From the NCBI GenBank assembly GCA_001414485.1, contig LLEY01000021.1, positions 248,001 through 312,000 on the forward strand: a DNA stretch of 64,000 nucleotides, given 5' to 3'. Of this stretch, positions 48,590 through 61,379 are shown in pieces. The DNA is from Calycina herbarum. Taxonomy: Eukaryota > Ascomycota > Leotiomycetes > Helotiales > Pezizellaceae. Every line of letters starts with the position of its first letter. The first letter of the stretch is position 1. A program made the position numbers and the translations under genes. The notes beneath the pieces were generated by a model. That model had not been told where the DNA came from. It was given only the letters and a program-made list of their open reading frames with translations, and made no database searches.

Positions 48590-49161
48590 TAACGTGGTTT
48601 ATCACCGAGTGGCGCATATCACCGAGTGGCGCACTTTCCCCCCACCCCACTACTTTAATATCAGATTAATCAACCACAACAAATAATATTAATTAAAACT
48701 ACTCGGAATCTGATAAACTAGATACATCTATAACCTCTTGACAAGTTCGTATATTATGACCAGTCTTTCCGCAAGTGCTACACCGTCGCCTAGAGGTTTG
48801 CCTCTCATTTTGCCTACCCCCCTTAGAACGCTTGTCGCGTCGAGCCTGTTCCTCTGCCTCCTTTTGGGCTAATACGTCCTACACATCCTCTATAGTAAGT
48901 GCACCTCCTTGACGGACCCGAGTCTTTTTAGCCCTGCGGCGCTTACTAAGTGCTTTATTTGCCTTACGAAGGGTATAGACTTCGGCGGATAACAAAGTTA
49001 TCTCATAAGCTAATAGCTCTATACCCTTTGCTAATACAGCTATAGTCTCGAAAATAAGGGTTAGTAAGCTTCCTTAATAGCATGAAATACGATTCTTAAC
49101 TAAAGTTGTTTACGAAAGGGTATTAGTTGGGTTACGAGGGGTCTATAAGACCCAAGGGTTA

Positions 49162-49433
49162 TGTAACGGCACGAAACAGACAATACTATGAAAGAGGTAT
49201 ATGGAAGTGCGTTCCGTAGAATAACATGCTTAGATACTAGGCTCTAAACACGAAGGAAAAGATCAAATTAACCTTTCCCGATACTGAGGGTAAGAGCATC
49301 TATATACAAAAGGGTTCAGACAATAACAATAGACTCGGAGGTCTGAACTAGACATTCCTAATACTCGAATACGTATCCTGTCTAGTATGTACGCAACCTT
49401 GGCAACTCTTATTCCTAATGGCGGGCTATTACA
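49162..49433 (-). repeat. 3' LTR of Gypsy element L, light RIP
   Basis: It pairs with 55130-55401 along its full length. The differences are overwhelmingly C here against T there, or G against A. Confidence 0.92.
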
Positions 49434-49449
49434 TCCCTCTCTCTTAAAA

Positions 49450-52400
49450 AAGACTCGTCCCCGAGGCTTCGTATTATAGTCGGGGCGGTATCGGGGTTGT
49501 TTTTAGTAGTGACTCAGTTGTTAGTTCTTATCTACCTCCTATACTTAGATCTATTTAGAGAGGAGTCGGGGCAGTCCCGGTTCGTCTAGATATTTGGTAT
49601 AGAAGTCCCTTAGAAGGTACGGCGAACCTTAAAAATTATTAGTAGGATACTAGATAGAGTCTATATCGTAACTAATCTATCTAACCTAGTATTACAGTTA
49701 TCTCCTAAAAAGTCTACTACTAAGAATTTCTTAAACTTCCTATTCTTATACACTCTAAACGATTTCTAGGGGCGGCTCTAGGGCTTCTTATCTAGGTAAG
49801 AGGGTATTCGGATCCTTAGATAGTACGTCTATAGCGAAAACATTATAGATTAACGATCCTTCTAGGAGTTTTAGTCTATAAGAGTATCTTATACGTTCTA
49901 GTATTTTAAAGGGTCTAGTCCACTATTTAGCTAGCTTTCGGCTAGGTCGATTTATCTTAAGGTTTTTAGTCGATAAGTAAACTCTATTACTAATGTCCTA
50001 GTTAATAGCTCTTTAGTACTGATTCGTACTATCTTATATTCTCTACTAGGCTTCGCTTATATTGTCTTTAGCTACGTTCTAGGCAGAGTATATACGTATA
50101 GCTATCTTAACTACCTTATTATAATTTAGTCGTTCCTAGAGAATAGAGATCCTAGGAGTATTCTAATCCTACGAGGTTTGTGAATTTAGCCTGAACTTAA
50201 GCTAATAAGAGGTTATACTAATAGACGAGTACGGAAGAGTTATTTATACTCTGTCTATAAGAGGGATTAACTCGCTCTAGTTATCCTAATAGTAGGTTAC
50301 GAAAGGCCTTAGCCTCTAATCGATATATTAGTTTATAATCTCTGTCTAACTATCTGTTTATTTATAGTAAGCTATAGAGAGTTTAAGCTTAATACCGATA
50401 ATATAATAGAATTCCGTCTAAAAAGCTAAGACGAATTAAGGTTCTCTATCTAACGTAATCGATTTAGAGTAGTAACTAAAACGATAGATCTATTATATAA
50501 AAAGCTAGGCTAATCCTCTAGTGTCGATAGTAGAGTAGTAGAGTATAGACACCGAATCCTTTCTAAGGCGGTTAATAAATACTAGTATAGTATTATATCT
50601 ATGCTTATTCTTAGGAAATAACTTAAAGTCTATATATATATACTATATTAGGTAATCTAGTACTAGTAGTAGGTAGAGGAATCCTTATTATTTAGTCTGT
50701 CGAGGATAAGAGTATCTATAAGCTCGGTAGTTAGCTATATATAGTTTATAGTCTAAACCTATACTAACCTAGTAGTAGGTGGATACTAGTAACTAGTATA
50801 TCTTTTAAGCACCTAGGTAAGTACTAGATATTTAGTTATAGGCTTCCTAGATTAGATTTGTATAGAGTTTAGTATTTCTTTTAATATAAAGCTATTCTCT
50901 AAATAGGAGTAAATTATTAGACGAGATAGTATAACCGTTCTTAAGTTCTCTACGTTCCTTCTTAAATAATTATATATTAGTCGTCCTTAGCTTCTAAATT
51001 AGATCTAATCTAGACTTAAGAATAATATCTAACTTAATTATAGAAAGAGATATTACTTAAAAGGTCTAAGTAAGATCGGCGTTGATTTAGAGGTTAAGCC
51101 TAATAGGTCTAAGAAGGGTATATAAGCAGCTATCTAACTTAACTTAATCTTATATTCTAATATCTTACTCTTGTCTAGTTAGTATATCTGCCTTTTAATT
51201 ATTCTTTCTAGACGTGAATTAGATCTAGAAATTAAAGTCAGAGAGGAATTCTATCTATTATACTTGCTTAGAAGTAAGTAGCTTCGTTGTTATAAAGTAT
51301 TCTAAAGATCTATAGTCTAAGAAGACGTTGATATAGTTCTAATACGACATAAGTTTAAGTTGTTATTTTCTAAACACTTCTATAATTATAAATAGTTCCT
51401 TATTATAGATTTCCTAATTCGTTTCGTATCTAACTAGGACGTGGGAATAGAAACTTATAAGATACTAATAATTACTATATTATTAAGAGAATATGTCTAC
51501 TATTACTCTATTAGAAGAGTCTATCTCTAGCTTTGTAGGACATTCGAGGTCGAAGTAGTATAAGACTTGAATTAAGAGTAGCTAGATCTGTAATTCTTTA
51601 AAAGCTTCCTCGTATTCGGGTGTCTACTAAAACGGCTCTAAAGAGCGTATTATAGTAGTTAAAGGTTTTACGATTTTGCTAAAGTTCTTAATAAATTATT
51701 TATAGAAACTATAAAAGCCTAGGTAGGACTTTACACCTGTTATAGTACTAGATTAGGCCTAGTTACGTAGAGGTTCTACTTTCTTAGGGTCTACTTCGAG
51801 TCCTTTTATAGTTAATATATAACTAAGATATTTAACTTAAGTAATACTAAATTCGCTTTTCTTAATATCTACTTAGAGTCCTACTTCTTAGAGCTGATTT
51901 AGAATCTTTCTAACTTATTTCTTATATTCTTTAATACTATCTAAATAAATTAATATATCGTCTAGATAAGTAATATAGAAGTTATCTAGATATTCAATTA
52001 AGACGTTATTTATATAACGTTAGTAGGTAGTAGGTCTATTATAGAGTCTAAAAGGAAGGACCTTATATTTATATATTCTATACCTAGTTTTAAATATAGT
52101 TATCTCTTCTAAGTCTAGGTTTATTTAGATATAATAGAAAGCTTAGTATATATCTAACTTAGTAAAGATCTTAGCTTTTCTTAATCTTAAAAGGAGTTTA
52201 TTAATACGAGGAATCGAGTAGAGGTTGTTTTAGATAAGAGTATTTAGCTTCTAATAATCGATATAAAACCGTAGCTTATTACTATTAGGCTTTTTAATAA
52301 AGAGTACTAGTAAGGCGAAAGGACTATTACTATTAATAATAAATCCTTTATTTAAATTATTAATAAGGTACTCTTTCGTCGCTTATAGCTCTACGGTTAA

Positions 52401-54900
52401 CTATTAATATAGTAGGGAGTAGGAGGTAGGAAGAGGTTTATTTAAGGTGATTTTATAGTCGTATATGTAGTAAGAGAGAAGTTTATCTAAGGCTGCTTTT
52501 AAGAATATATCTTAGAATAACGAGTAATATTAAGGGAGTCGGGACTATATTAGGTCTGTGGTCTTAGCGTTATCTAAGGGTAGAGCTAATCTTTCGTCGA
52601 TAATCTAATCTAATTTATAGATACTTGTTATAAAGAACTCGGTATTAGGTCGCTTTATATTAAAATATAAAGTATTTATACTTATTTTACTAATAAAAGA
52701 GTATAGGGTCTAATCTGTCTAAGCTATACTAGTAGGTTAGAGGGTATTTAGAGTAGAGTCAAAGAGGTAGATATTAGGAGTTAATATCGTAGATAATAGT
52801 AATAACTTAGCTAAGAGCTTACTATTCCTTCGCTTTTTATCTTAATAGAGAGTATAATCTCTTTAGTTTATATCTAACTATATATTTAAATAAGACTTCT
52901 AGTTCTAGCTAGAAGTTAGAGAAAGTAAGATTTCCTTTCTAAAGTAAGGAGTCGGTAGGGTTTCAGCTAGCTAAATAAGTTAATTCCTAGTAAGGTTAAG
53001 AAGAATATTAAAATGTTTTAACTATTTATTTCTAATAATTAGATCTTATTATCTAAGGTCTAGGACGATAAAGAGGTAGTTTCAGATACAACGTCGATCT
53101 AGGTTTAGATATAGTTATATAAACTATGTTACTTTACTCTTAATACTACTATCGTATCTATGAATAGGCACCGAGTAGAGTAGTTTTCGAATCTATATAC
53201 CTAACGATTAGGATAGCTGTAGAGCTAGGGGTTGATTTAAGAATAGGAATCTATTCGCTTCTATATCTATTAAGGCTCGAGTTTTAACACCGTATCTATA
53301 TATACTAAGTATTATATTTATAAGGAATTGGTTTCCTCTTATAAGTCTAGAAAGGTTAAGATTCGATAGATTACATTTACGTAGGCCTAGGAAGGAGTCT
53401 TTACCTAGGCTACCTCGTTTTCCCTCTAATTTAGATTAGAATCAAAGTACTTTACAAGGACTTGTAGGTTATCTTTGTCCGCTTCTTAGACTATTTCTTT
53501 AATACTAGGTAGCTAAGGGTAGTCGGTTTTGTAGTACCTAGGCTTACTATAGTAGTAGTACGTCGTACTAGCTAGGACTCGGTCTAGAGTCTTTTAGCAT
53601 TCGCTAGTAGAGGTGGTTTTAAATATCCTTAAAGTAGTCTAAACAGTAGAGAAGGATCCGCTTATAAGTAGTAAGGGTTTTAGTATTAAACTAGATAAGG
53701 ATTAAAAAGTAGTCTTTTTAACCGAAGTGTTTATACCGACTAGCTTAGTCGTATTAGCTATATATAACTTAGTATTTCAACGTCGTTCCTTATCTAGAGC
53801 TAGGAGATCTACTACTATTTCAACAAAGTTATAATTCTAACGTCTCTTAAGTATAGTAGCCGAGTTTCGTAGCTATAGTATAATTTTCTCTTATATATAG
53901 AAGAATCGTTCTAACTCTAGTATCTCTCTAAGTATAGCTATACTCGAAAAGCGACCTCTAAAGTTAGTAAACGTTTCTCTAGTATAATCTTTTCTACTTA
54001 TCTACAAAGCCTAGAAAGCGTTCTATATATCCTCTATCTCGTATCTAGTTAAGAAATATAAATCTAAAAGTTTAATTATATCTTAATAATCGTAGAAAGT
54101 AATATAAATCGACTTAGACTAGTATCGAGGCTTAAGGTAGTTCTTAGCAATTCTAGTAGTTATTCCCTAGATAAGAGCTTTTTAAGTTAGACTTATATTA
54201 TAATAATTAGTATTTACTAGAAGTCTATTATATACTAATATCTTCTATTATTAGTATATTAGTAATATATCGTTATCTAAAGGTTTAATTTTTTCTATGA
54301 TTTTGCTTTTAGTAGATTAGAGGGTATTCGAACTATATTCAAGGTTATATAAAGTAGTCTACTATTAAGAGAAGGTATTAGAAGCAGGTTCGCTTCTTAA
54401 GCGAAAGGGGTCTAGTATAGTGCTTAGAATAGAAGGAGAGTTATAGTCGGTTTTAGGTTAGGAAGGTTAAGAGACTCTGGTTTATTCTTAGAGTTCTTTT
54501 ATAATAGATTCTAACTATTTAAACTAATAGTTATTATTTCGAAGTTCTTCTTCTAATTCTTATACTATACTCTATATCTCGTCTATATTAGAAAAGTCTC
54601 GTAGGTCTCTAAGGTTTCAAGCTAGGCCCTTGCTTTTATTATTTCTTAACTTTTTAGGTTTAGGTATATAATTACGGTTTAGTACGTATTCGGAGAGAGG
54701 CCTACTGGTTTCCCTAGTAGGTTGCTTAACGCTCTCTAGCGGAGCTTAGGAGGAACCTAGGGTCGCTCCTTAGTTTAATATACTTAATATTATTAGAGAG
54801 AGGGTTTAGAGGTAGATTTAGAAGCCTTCTAGGTAACTTAATATCGACTTTCTAAACCTTATATAGTAATCCCTATATAGAGAGGGTTATTTAAAGTCTT
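49450..54900 (-). pseudogene. Gag-Pol of Gypsy element L, RIP-degraded
   Basis: The Gag part contains RDFSNIDEI and a following helical region that match the Gag of element M at 28287. The polymerase part runs leftwards through reverse transcriptase, RNase H and integrase in the Gypsy order. Stops are mostly at Trp and Gln codons. No large deletion is apparent, so this copy was probably autonomous before mutation. Confidence 0.75.
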
Positions 54901-55129
54901 AGGAATCCTTAGCGTCTTCTACTTCCTTAATATATTAGAGGATACGCTTTTTACTAGCTAACTAATAGATATTAAACTCTAATATTACTAGCTGTTTATA
55001 AACTAGTAATTTAAGGTTATTATTATACTAATCTAAATCTAGGCCGAATCGAATTCGATGTAGGACGTTAACGTGCTCGGTGAGATATTATAATAAGCCG
55101 TCCTTAGTAAGAAGAATTTAATCTTTTAA

Positions 55130-55401
55130 TATAATAGTACGAAATAGATAATACTATAAAAGAGGTATATAGAAGTGTGTTCTATAGAATAACATACTTA
55201 GATACTAGGCTTTAAATACGAAGGAAAAGATTAAATTAACCTTTTCCGATACTAAGAGTAAGAGCATCTATATATAAAAGGGTTCGGATAATAATAATAG
55301 ACTCGGAGGTCTAAACTAGACATTCCTAATACTCGAATACGTATCCTGTCTAGTATATACGTAACCTTAGTAACTCTTATTTCTAATAGCGGGCTATTAT
55401 A
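55130..55401 (-). repeat. 5' LTR of Gypsy element L, heavy RIP
   Basis: 272 bp aligned with the left LTR; the tips read TATAATAG..CTATTATA instead of TGTAACGG..CTATTACA. Confidence 0.92.
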
Positions 55402-55700
55402 GGTTAGCGGCTGTAGAGAGAGGTCTAGTAGATATAGGAGTTCGTAATCGGATATTAAGCTTTAATATTATAGCCTAGGGATTAAAAGGTACTAAGCCAG
55501 CTCTATAGAATCTAGCCTAGGCGTTTTAAGTTGTTATTAATTACTTATAAGCTATGTAAAAGACTAAAAAGAACTCGACCTTAGTAATATAGTTAATATA
55601 AGCTTTAATAAAGGTCTTAATTTAACGCTCGTATATATGTTTAAGAATACTAAAACATCTAACGTCGAGTAGCTAGGTTAAATAAGAGAAATAAGAAGGT

Positions 55701-55942
55701 TATTAAGGGTTACACCTGTAGAATAAGTCTCGGAGTACTCTAGCGACGCATTCACGTGACCTCGCTTAGCAACGTATAGACGTAATAGAACCTTCGAGAG
55801 TACTCTTAGTAGAACTCTCTAGAAAGAGCTAACTAAGTATATAAGTTAGTAAGAACTCTAGCTTAGAAAAGATAATCGAATCTTCTTATATATAGACAGC
55901 CTCTGTAGTTTAATTTATTAGTACTTGCTATAAGCCTTAATA
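55701..55942 (+). repeat. 5' LTR of Gypsy element K, heavier RIP
   Basis: 242 bp; ends GCCTTAATA where the right LTR has GCCCTGACA. Confidence 0.92.
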
Positions 55943-55959
55943 TTAGATTCGATTTAAAA

Positions 55960-56330
55960 ACAACGAGCTTTTATAGTAATACTAGAACATATTAGGCTAT
56001 TTTAGTAATACTAGAATATAACAGGCCTTTATAGTAATATTAGAATATATCGGGCTATTTTAGTAATACTAGAATATATCGGGCCTTTATAGTAATATTA
56101 TAACGAACGTGAATAAATAGCTTTTACTAGTACGCTAGCCGGCTAAAAGGTATAAGAATTAATCGGCAGACTAATTCGCTATTCTACTACTTAATAGGAA
56201 TCCCGGTGTAACACCGCCCACGTGACCTCCAGCCACGTGACGGCTGTCACAAATATTAGAATATATCAGGCTATTTTAGTAATACTAGAATATATCAGGC
56301 CTTTATAGTAATACTAGAACTTACGAGCTA
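55960..56330 (+). repeat. Tandem repeat in the leader of Gypsy element K
   Basis: Units of about 34-36 bp of the form TAGTAATACTAGAATATATC followed by GGGCTATTT or GGCCTTTA alternate at least six times. The array is split by the solo LTR at 56099-56251, so it predates that insertion. Confidence 0.85.
56099..56251 (+). mobile_element. 153-bp solo LTR nested in the leader of Gypsy element K
   Basis: The unit begins TATAACGAACGTG, originally TG, and ends GGCTGTCACA. It is flanked by the duplication AATAT (56094-56098 and 56252-56256) and interrupts a repeat unit of the host precisely. Its right half (CCGCCCACGTGACC) is GC-normal. Confidence 0.8.
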
Positions 56331-56529
56331 TTTCACAGTATTTATAGAACTTATAAATAATAGGAGAACTATAAGAAGGCGGTATACTAAATCAGCTACC
56401 TACCTAGTTCCTATAGTATATTTAAGAGTAGTAGAATTAGTTAATATCTACCTAAGAGGACGATCGTCTATAGATTATAAACAAGTAAAAGAAGGATAAG
56501 GAAGCTCGCTTATAAATAGTCTATAACGA

Positions 56530-59500
56530 TAATAAACCTGGGAAATCTCTTCCTCTACTACTAGAATTCTATAAAGACTCGGACAAGCTAGAAGCTTGGT
56601 TATAACAAGCACGAGCTAAAATCGAAGTCGACTACTATAGATATATTAAATATATTAAGTTTTAGATACTTAACAGATCTCTATAAGATAAGGCGCTCTG
56701 TAGAATAGAAGCATAGGTACGGGAACAGAGTAAGCTAGAGCTAGCTAATAGTAGTGATTTCTTAGATTAAGTAGAGTTTGTGTTTAGAGACCTATAAGCT
56801 AAGGATAGAGTATAACGAAAGCTGGAATCCTTCTACTAGAGCTTAAGACTATTCCTAGAGGTTTTTATAGAATAGCAAGCTCTGCTTATAAAGTCTAGAG
56901 AAGGATCTTAGCTAGACGACGTAAAGAAGGTGTCTCTTAACCGAATCCTTAGTAACGAGTTAGTTAAGGCAATGATTATAGTTCCTTCTTAACCTAACTT
57001 CGAGTCTTACTACTCTATTATTAAAGAAACGAACGACTGCTTAAGAGCTTATAAAGCTTGAATATTAAGATCTAAGGCTTAGACTCTCTTAGAAACACTA
57101 TAGACCTCTTAGAAATGCTCGACGGATACTATATAGTAGGTAACGAGCAGTAATATTATTAATAGACCGAAAGTCACCTATAAGGTATTCGTAGAGGGTA
57201 TAGATTAGGAACCAGCACCTACTAAAGTCTTAACAACTAGTACTAAGCGTACTAAATAGGTGTTTTAGGAAGAACGAAGCAACCGTGCTTATACTAGTCG
57301 CTGTCTTCGCTACGAAGCTACTGGTTATTTTGTTTAAGAATGTCTATATAGACTACTAAGGCGACCTGTAATAGCGGATTCGGTCTATAAACAGAAGGTA
57401 GAGGTTAAGAAGGTAGTACTAGAATTAGAAGAAGAAGACGGTAATATCTCCTTAGATTCGGAAAACTAGTAGCTCCTATTAGAAAGCGTAGGTAGAGGCG
57501 ACGAAGGAAGTTGTTAGTAATAGATACTTAGAGACATTTTAAGTAGGAATATATAGACGAAAAACCTCTTCTTATATCGGCTTTAGTAAATAAGGTAGCT
57601 ACTTTATAAGCCTTAGTAGATTTAGAGTATTTAGTCTATAGAATTGTTTTAGACCGTTTTATCTATTATTATTAGCTCTCTTATATACAAATTATACTAA
57701 GGTATTTACAGTTAGTAGAAGGAGTATTAGAGGATGCTATATCCTAAGTAGTATCTTTTAGCATAGATATTAGAGGCTACTAGTAGAAACGGGTTTATAC
57801 TTACATAGTCTCTAAGATCGAGGGCTATAAAATAATTCTAAGAAAATCTTAGTTAAGGAAAGAGTAAGCTTTACTTAACGCTGTTAAGAGATACTTGCTC
57901 TTCTAAGACTCTAGGTTAGAAGTTTATAGTAAGCTAGAAAAGTCTTACTCTTATAAGTAAGTAAGCGCGGCTGTCTTCTACTTTCTTATAGATCGTAAAC
58001 GTAAGCTATAAGTTTTCTTAGCTAGCCTCGCGGATATTAGTAAAGCGTTAGTAGAGAAGAAGTATATAGACCTATAGATAAAGCTGCCTAGCTAGATCGG
58101 TCTAGAATTCTACCTAGCTTTTAATAGAAAAGAAGTAAATAAGTTACTAGTATACTAATAAGGAATTAATTATAGTATTAAGCTTTTATAGACGGACAGC
58201 GGATCTAAGGAGATAGTCTTATAGGGGCCACTCTATAATATGTTATAGAACGAGCTATTAGTACTCTATAAAACCCTAATAGAGCTACTAGATAAGGAAT
58301 TCATTTAAGTAAGCAACTCTCTAGCAGCTACGCTAGTACTCTTCGTATAGAAGCTAGGAGAGGGCCTACGGTTCTATTATAACTACTAGGTACTAAATAA
58401 GTTAACCTATAAGGACCGCTATCTATTACTCTTAATCTAAGAGATACTTAACTAGATCGGAAAAGCAAAGTAGTTTATAAAAATAGATGTTATTACTACG
58501 TTTTATAAGATACGAATTAAGGAGAGAGACAAGTAGAAAACAGCTTTCTAGACACGCTTTAGGCTTTTTAAATAGCTTATTACCTCTTTTAGGCTTATAA
58601 ATACTCCTAGCACTTTCTAGTAGTATATTAATTATATACTTTAAGAGTTCTTAGACAACTTTATCTTAGTATATATCGACGATGTCTTAGTCTTTATAGA
58701 CGATACCTGTAACTAGCACCGCGAGTATGTCTATAAAGTAATATAAAGGCTTTAAGATACTAGGCTATAGCTTAATATTAATAAGTACGAATTTAAAGTA
58801 TAGTCTACAAAGTATCTTAGGTTTATTATAGAAGTAGAGAAAGGTTTACAGATAGACCTAGCTAAAATATAGGCTATTATAGATTAGAAAGCACTAATAA
58901 TAGTAAAAGGCGTCCTTAGCTTCCTAGGATTTGCGAATTTCTATCGACGGTTTATTAAAGACTTTTTACAAATTACAGCTCCTCTCTATAAACTCGTTAA
59001 AAAGGATATATCCTTCTAATAAATAGACGAAGCAAATAGAGCCTTTAAACAGTTAAAGCAGGCCTTTACAGAGGCCCTAGTACTAGCTTAGTTTAACCTA
59101 GATCACGAGACAGTCCTAGAGACAGACTCCTCTAGATATTACTTAAGAGGCGTACTCTCTTAAGTAAAGAATAGCGTCTTATAGCCCGTAGCCTTCTTCT
59201 TAAAGAAACACACACCTACTAAATATAATTACCTAATATATAATAAAGAGTTGTTAGCTATTATTCGTTACCTTAAGGAATAGGAAGCGGAGTTAAAAAG
59301 TATTAGACAGTTTATAGTACTTACGGATTATAAGAATCTTAAGTACTTTATAACAGTCTATAAACTATCTAAAAGACAAATACAGTAGTAGTTAATACTT
59401 AGTAAGTTTAACCTAATAATCTAATACTATCTAGGTAAAGAGAGAGGACTACTAGATATATTAATAAGGAGAGACTAGGACCTCTTAGAGGAGGGAGATA

Positions 59501-61136
59501 AACGCCTTAATTATAGAATAGTATAATTGATTCTAGATAGAATGATTTAAGGAAATACTATATAACTAGTATTAGTATTAACAAACGAGAGGAATTAAGT
59601 AAGCGATGTAGCGACGTAGTAAGCGTTTATAGACTAACTATAGAACCTCTAGGAAGAGGGAAAGGTATAGGATAAGGACTTTAGGCGTCTTATAGACACT
59701 GTCTACTAAGGAGATAGGGTGTTTCTAGCAGACCTCGCTTCTCTAGTTAAAGTCTCTATCTTTGACTACTTAGTTAATAAGAACAGTGATTTACAGTTTA
59801 GAGGCAGACTATAGGTCCCCGACTATAAGCCGCTATAGACTGTAATTATATAGGAACTCTATGATTCTATACTTATAGGCTATCCTAGTAAGAACAGGAT
59901 AATTATAATAGTCTTAAGAGAGTTCTTCTAGCTAAACCTACAGACTATAGTTAAGCAGTTTATCTATAACTATAGAGTTTATAGACGTACTAAGGTCTAG
60001 AGAGATCGTAAACAAGGCCTACTTCGTCTCTTACTAATTCCTAAGTAGTAATAGCAGGAGATCTCTATCGACTTTATTAGACTACTATCTATAAGTAAAG
60101 GCTCTAATATAATAGCAGTATTCACAGACCGTTTAAGCAAAGGGGTACTCCTTATAGCCTATAACTCGACTATATTATTAGAGGAATTTGCTTACTTATT
60201 TATTACTATACACTATAGCTTACATAGACTACCAAGAGTAATAGTATCTAATAGAGGCCTGTAATTTATTAGACAAGCATAGAAGACGCTTTATAACTTC
60301 TTATAGATTAAACGACGGATCTCTATAGCCTTCTATCTACAAACTGACGGGTTAACAGAATAGGCAAATACTAAAGTCGAGACGCTTCTATAGTAGTGGA
60401 TTAATATAGCTTAGGATAACTAGGCCGACTAGCTGCTAGTAGTACAGCTAGCTTTTAATAGATAGGATTCAACATCAACGGGTATAAGCCTCTTCTAACT
60501 CAGCTACAGCTATCTGTTATAGACTATTAACCCCTTAATAGACGTCGTAGTATCTATAAACATAAAAACACTAATTCAAAAGAGCGAAGTAATAGTAGCA
60601 AAGATTAAGGCTATTATAGAATAGGTATAATTATTAATAGCAAGGGTATAATAAGACTAGGAGACTTAAGTAAATCGTTTACGGAATACTGCTCCTATAT
60701 ATAAGGTTAGAGACAAGGTTTACTTAAGCTTACGGAATATATAGATAGATAGAGCTAGTAAGAAACTAGATACTCGATCTGCTAAGTTTATAGTTATTAA
60801 GGTTATTAGCCTATCTATATATAGGCTAGACACCCTACCTAGTATCTATAATGTCTTTAATATAGACTTATTAAGGCTAGCAGCTATAGACCCGCTGCCT
60901 AGTTAAATTACAGACGATAATCAACCACCTATAATATTAGTAGACGATACTATAGAATAGCAAGTTAAAAGAATACTAGGTTAATAGTAAAAGAAGCTCT
61001 TAGGGAAAGGCTCTCGTACTCGACTCGAGTATAAGGTTAAATAGACAGGATACGCAAACCTAACATAGGAACCTGCTACTGAGTTAGAGGACAAAGTAGC
61101 CCTAGACACCTACCTTCAAGAGCAGGAAGGGGGGTA
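56530..61136 (+). pseudogene. Gag-Pol of Gypsy element K, stops only
   Basis: The frame is continuous apart from TAG/TAA codons at Trp and Gln positions. Gag (about 56530-57480) ends in a zinc knuckle near 57300-57345 (CLRYEATGYFV then EC, with Cys-to-Tyr and His-to-Tyr changes from RIP). Protease follows, then reverse transcriptase with the intact box YIDDVLVF near 58672, [15 protein letters not shown] near 58930, RNase H to about 59420, integrase to about 60830 and a chromodomain-like YKVKQTGYANLTQEP near 61031. No frameshift or deletion was noticed, so point transitions alone silenced it. Confidence 0.85.
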
Positions 61137-61137
61137 A

Positions 61138-61379
61138 TATTAAGGGTTACACCCGTGGAATAAGTCTCGGAGTACTCTAGCGACGCATTCACATAACCTC
61201 GCTTAGCAACGCATAGACGTAACAGAACCTTCGAGAGTACCCTTGGCAGAACCCTCTAGAAAGAGCTAACTGAGTATATAAGTTAGCAAGGACTCTGGCT
61301 TAGAAAGGACAATCGAATCTTCTTATACATAGACAGCCTCTGTAGTTCAATTCATTAGCACTTGCTACAAGCCCTGACA
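61138..61379 (+). repeat. 3' LTR of Gypsy element K, light RIP
   Basis: 242 bp with most CpA/TpG sites still present; ends CCCTGACA before AAGGT. Confidence 0.92.

Larger units (their letters stand above)
49162..55401 (-). mobile_element. Gypsy retrotransposon (L), reverse orientation
   Basis: Two 272-bp LTRs (49162-49433 and 55130-55401) begin TGTAACGGCACG in the less mutated left copy. The element is flanked by GGTTA (49157-49161 and 55402-55406), 6240 bp in all. Coding is on the minus strand: Gag near 54800-53600, reverse transcriptase with a YLDDILIYLD box near 51985-51940, and an integrase C-terminal region near 50000-49850 (readable KILERIRYSYRLKLL). A chromodomain-like tail precedes the purine tract near 49450. 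The left LTR (its 3' LTR) is almost free of RIP, whereas the right LTR is strongly mutated. Confidence 0.9.
55701..61379 (+). mobile_element. Gypsy retrotransposon with chromodomain (K)
   Basis: Two 242-bp LTRs (55701-55942 and 61138-61379) begin TATTAAGGGTTACACC, originally TG, and the right one ends CCCTGACA. The duplication AAGGT flanks them (55696-55700 and 61380-61384). The purine tract GGAAGGGGGG precedes the right LTR. Gag, protease, reverse transcriptase, RNase H, integrase and a chromodomain-like tail can be followed without large gaps. The leader contains a tandem repeat and a nested 153-bp solo LTR. The right LTR is much less mutated than the left. Confidence 0.93.
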
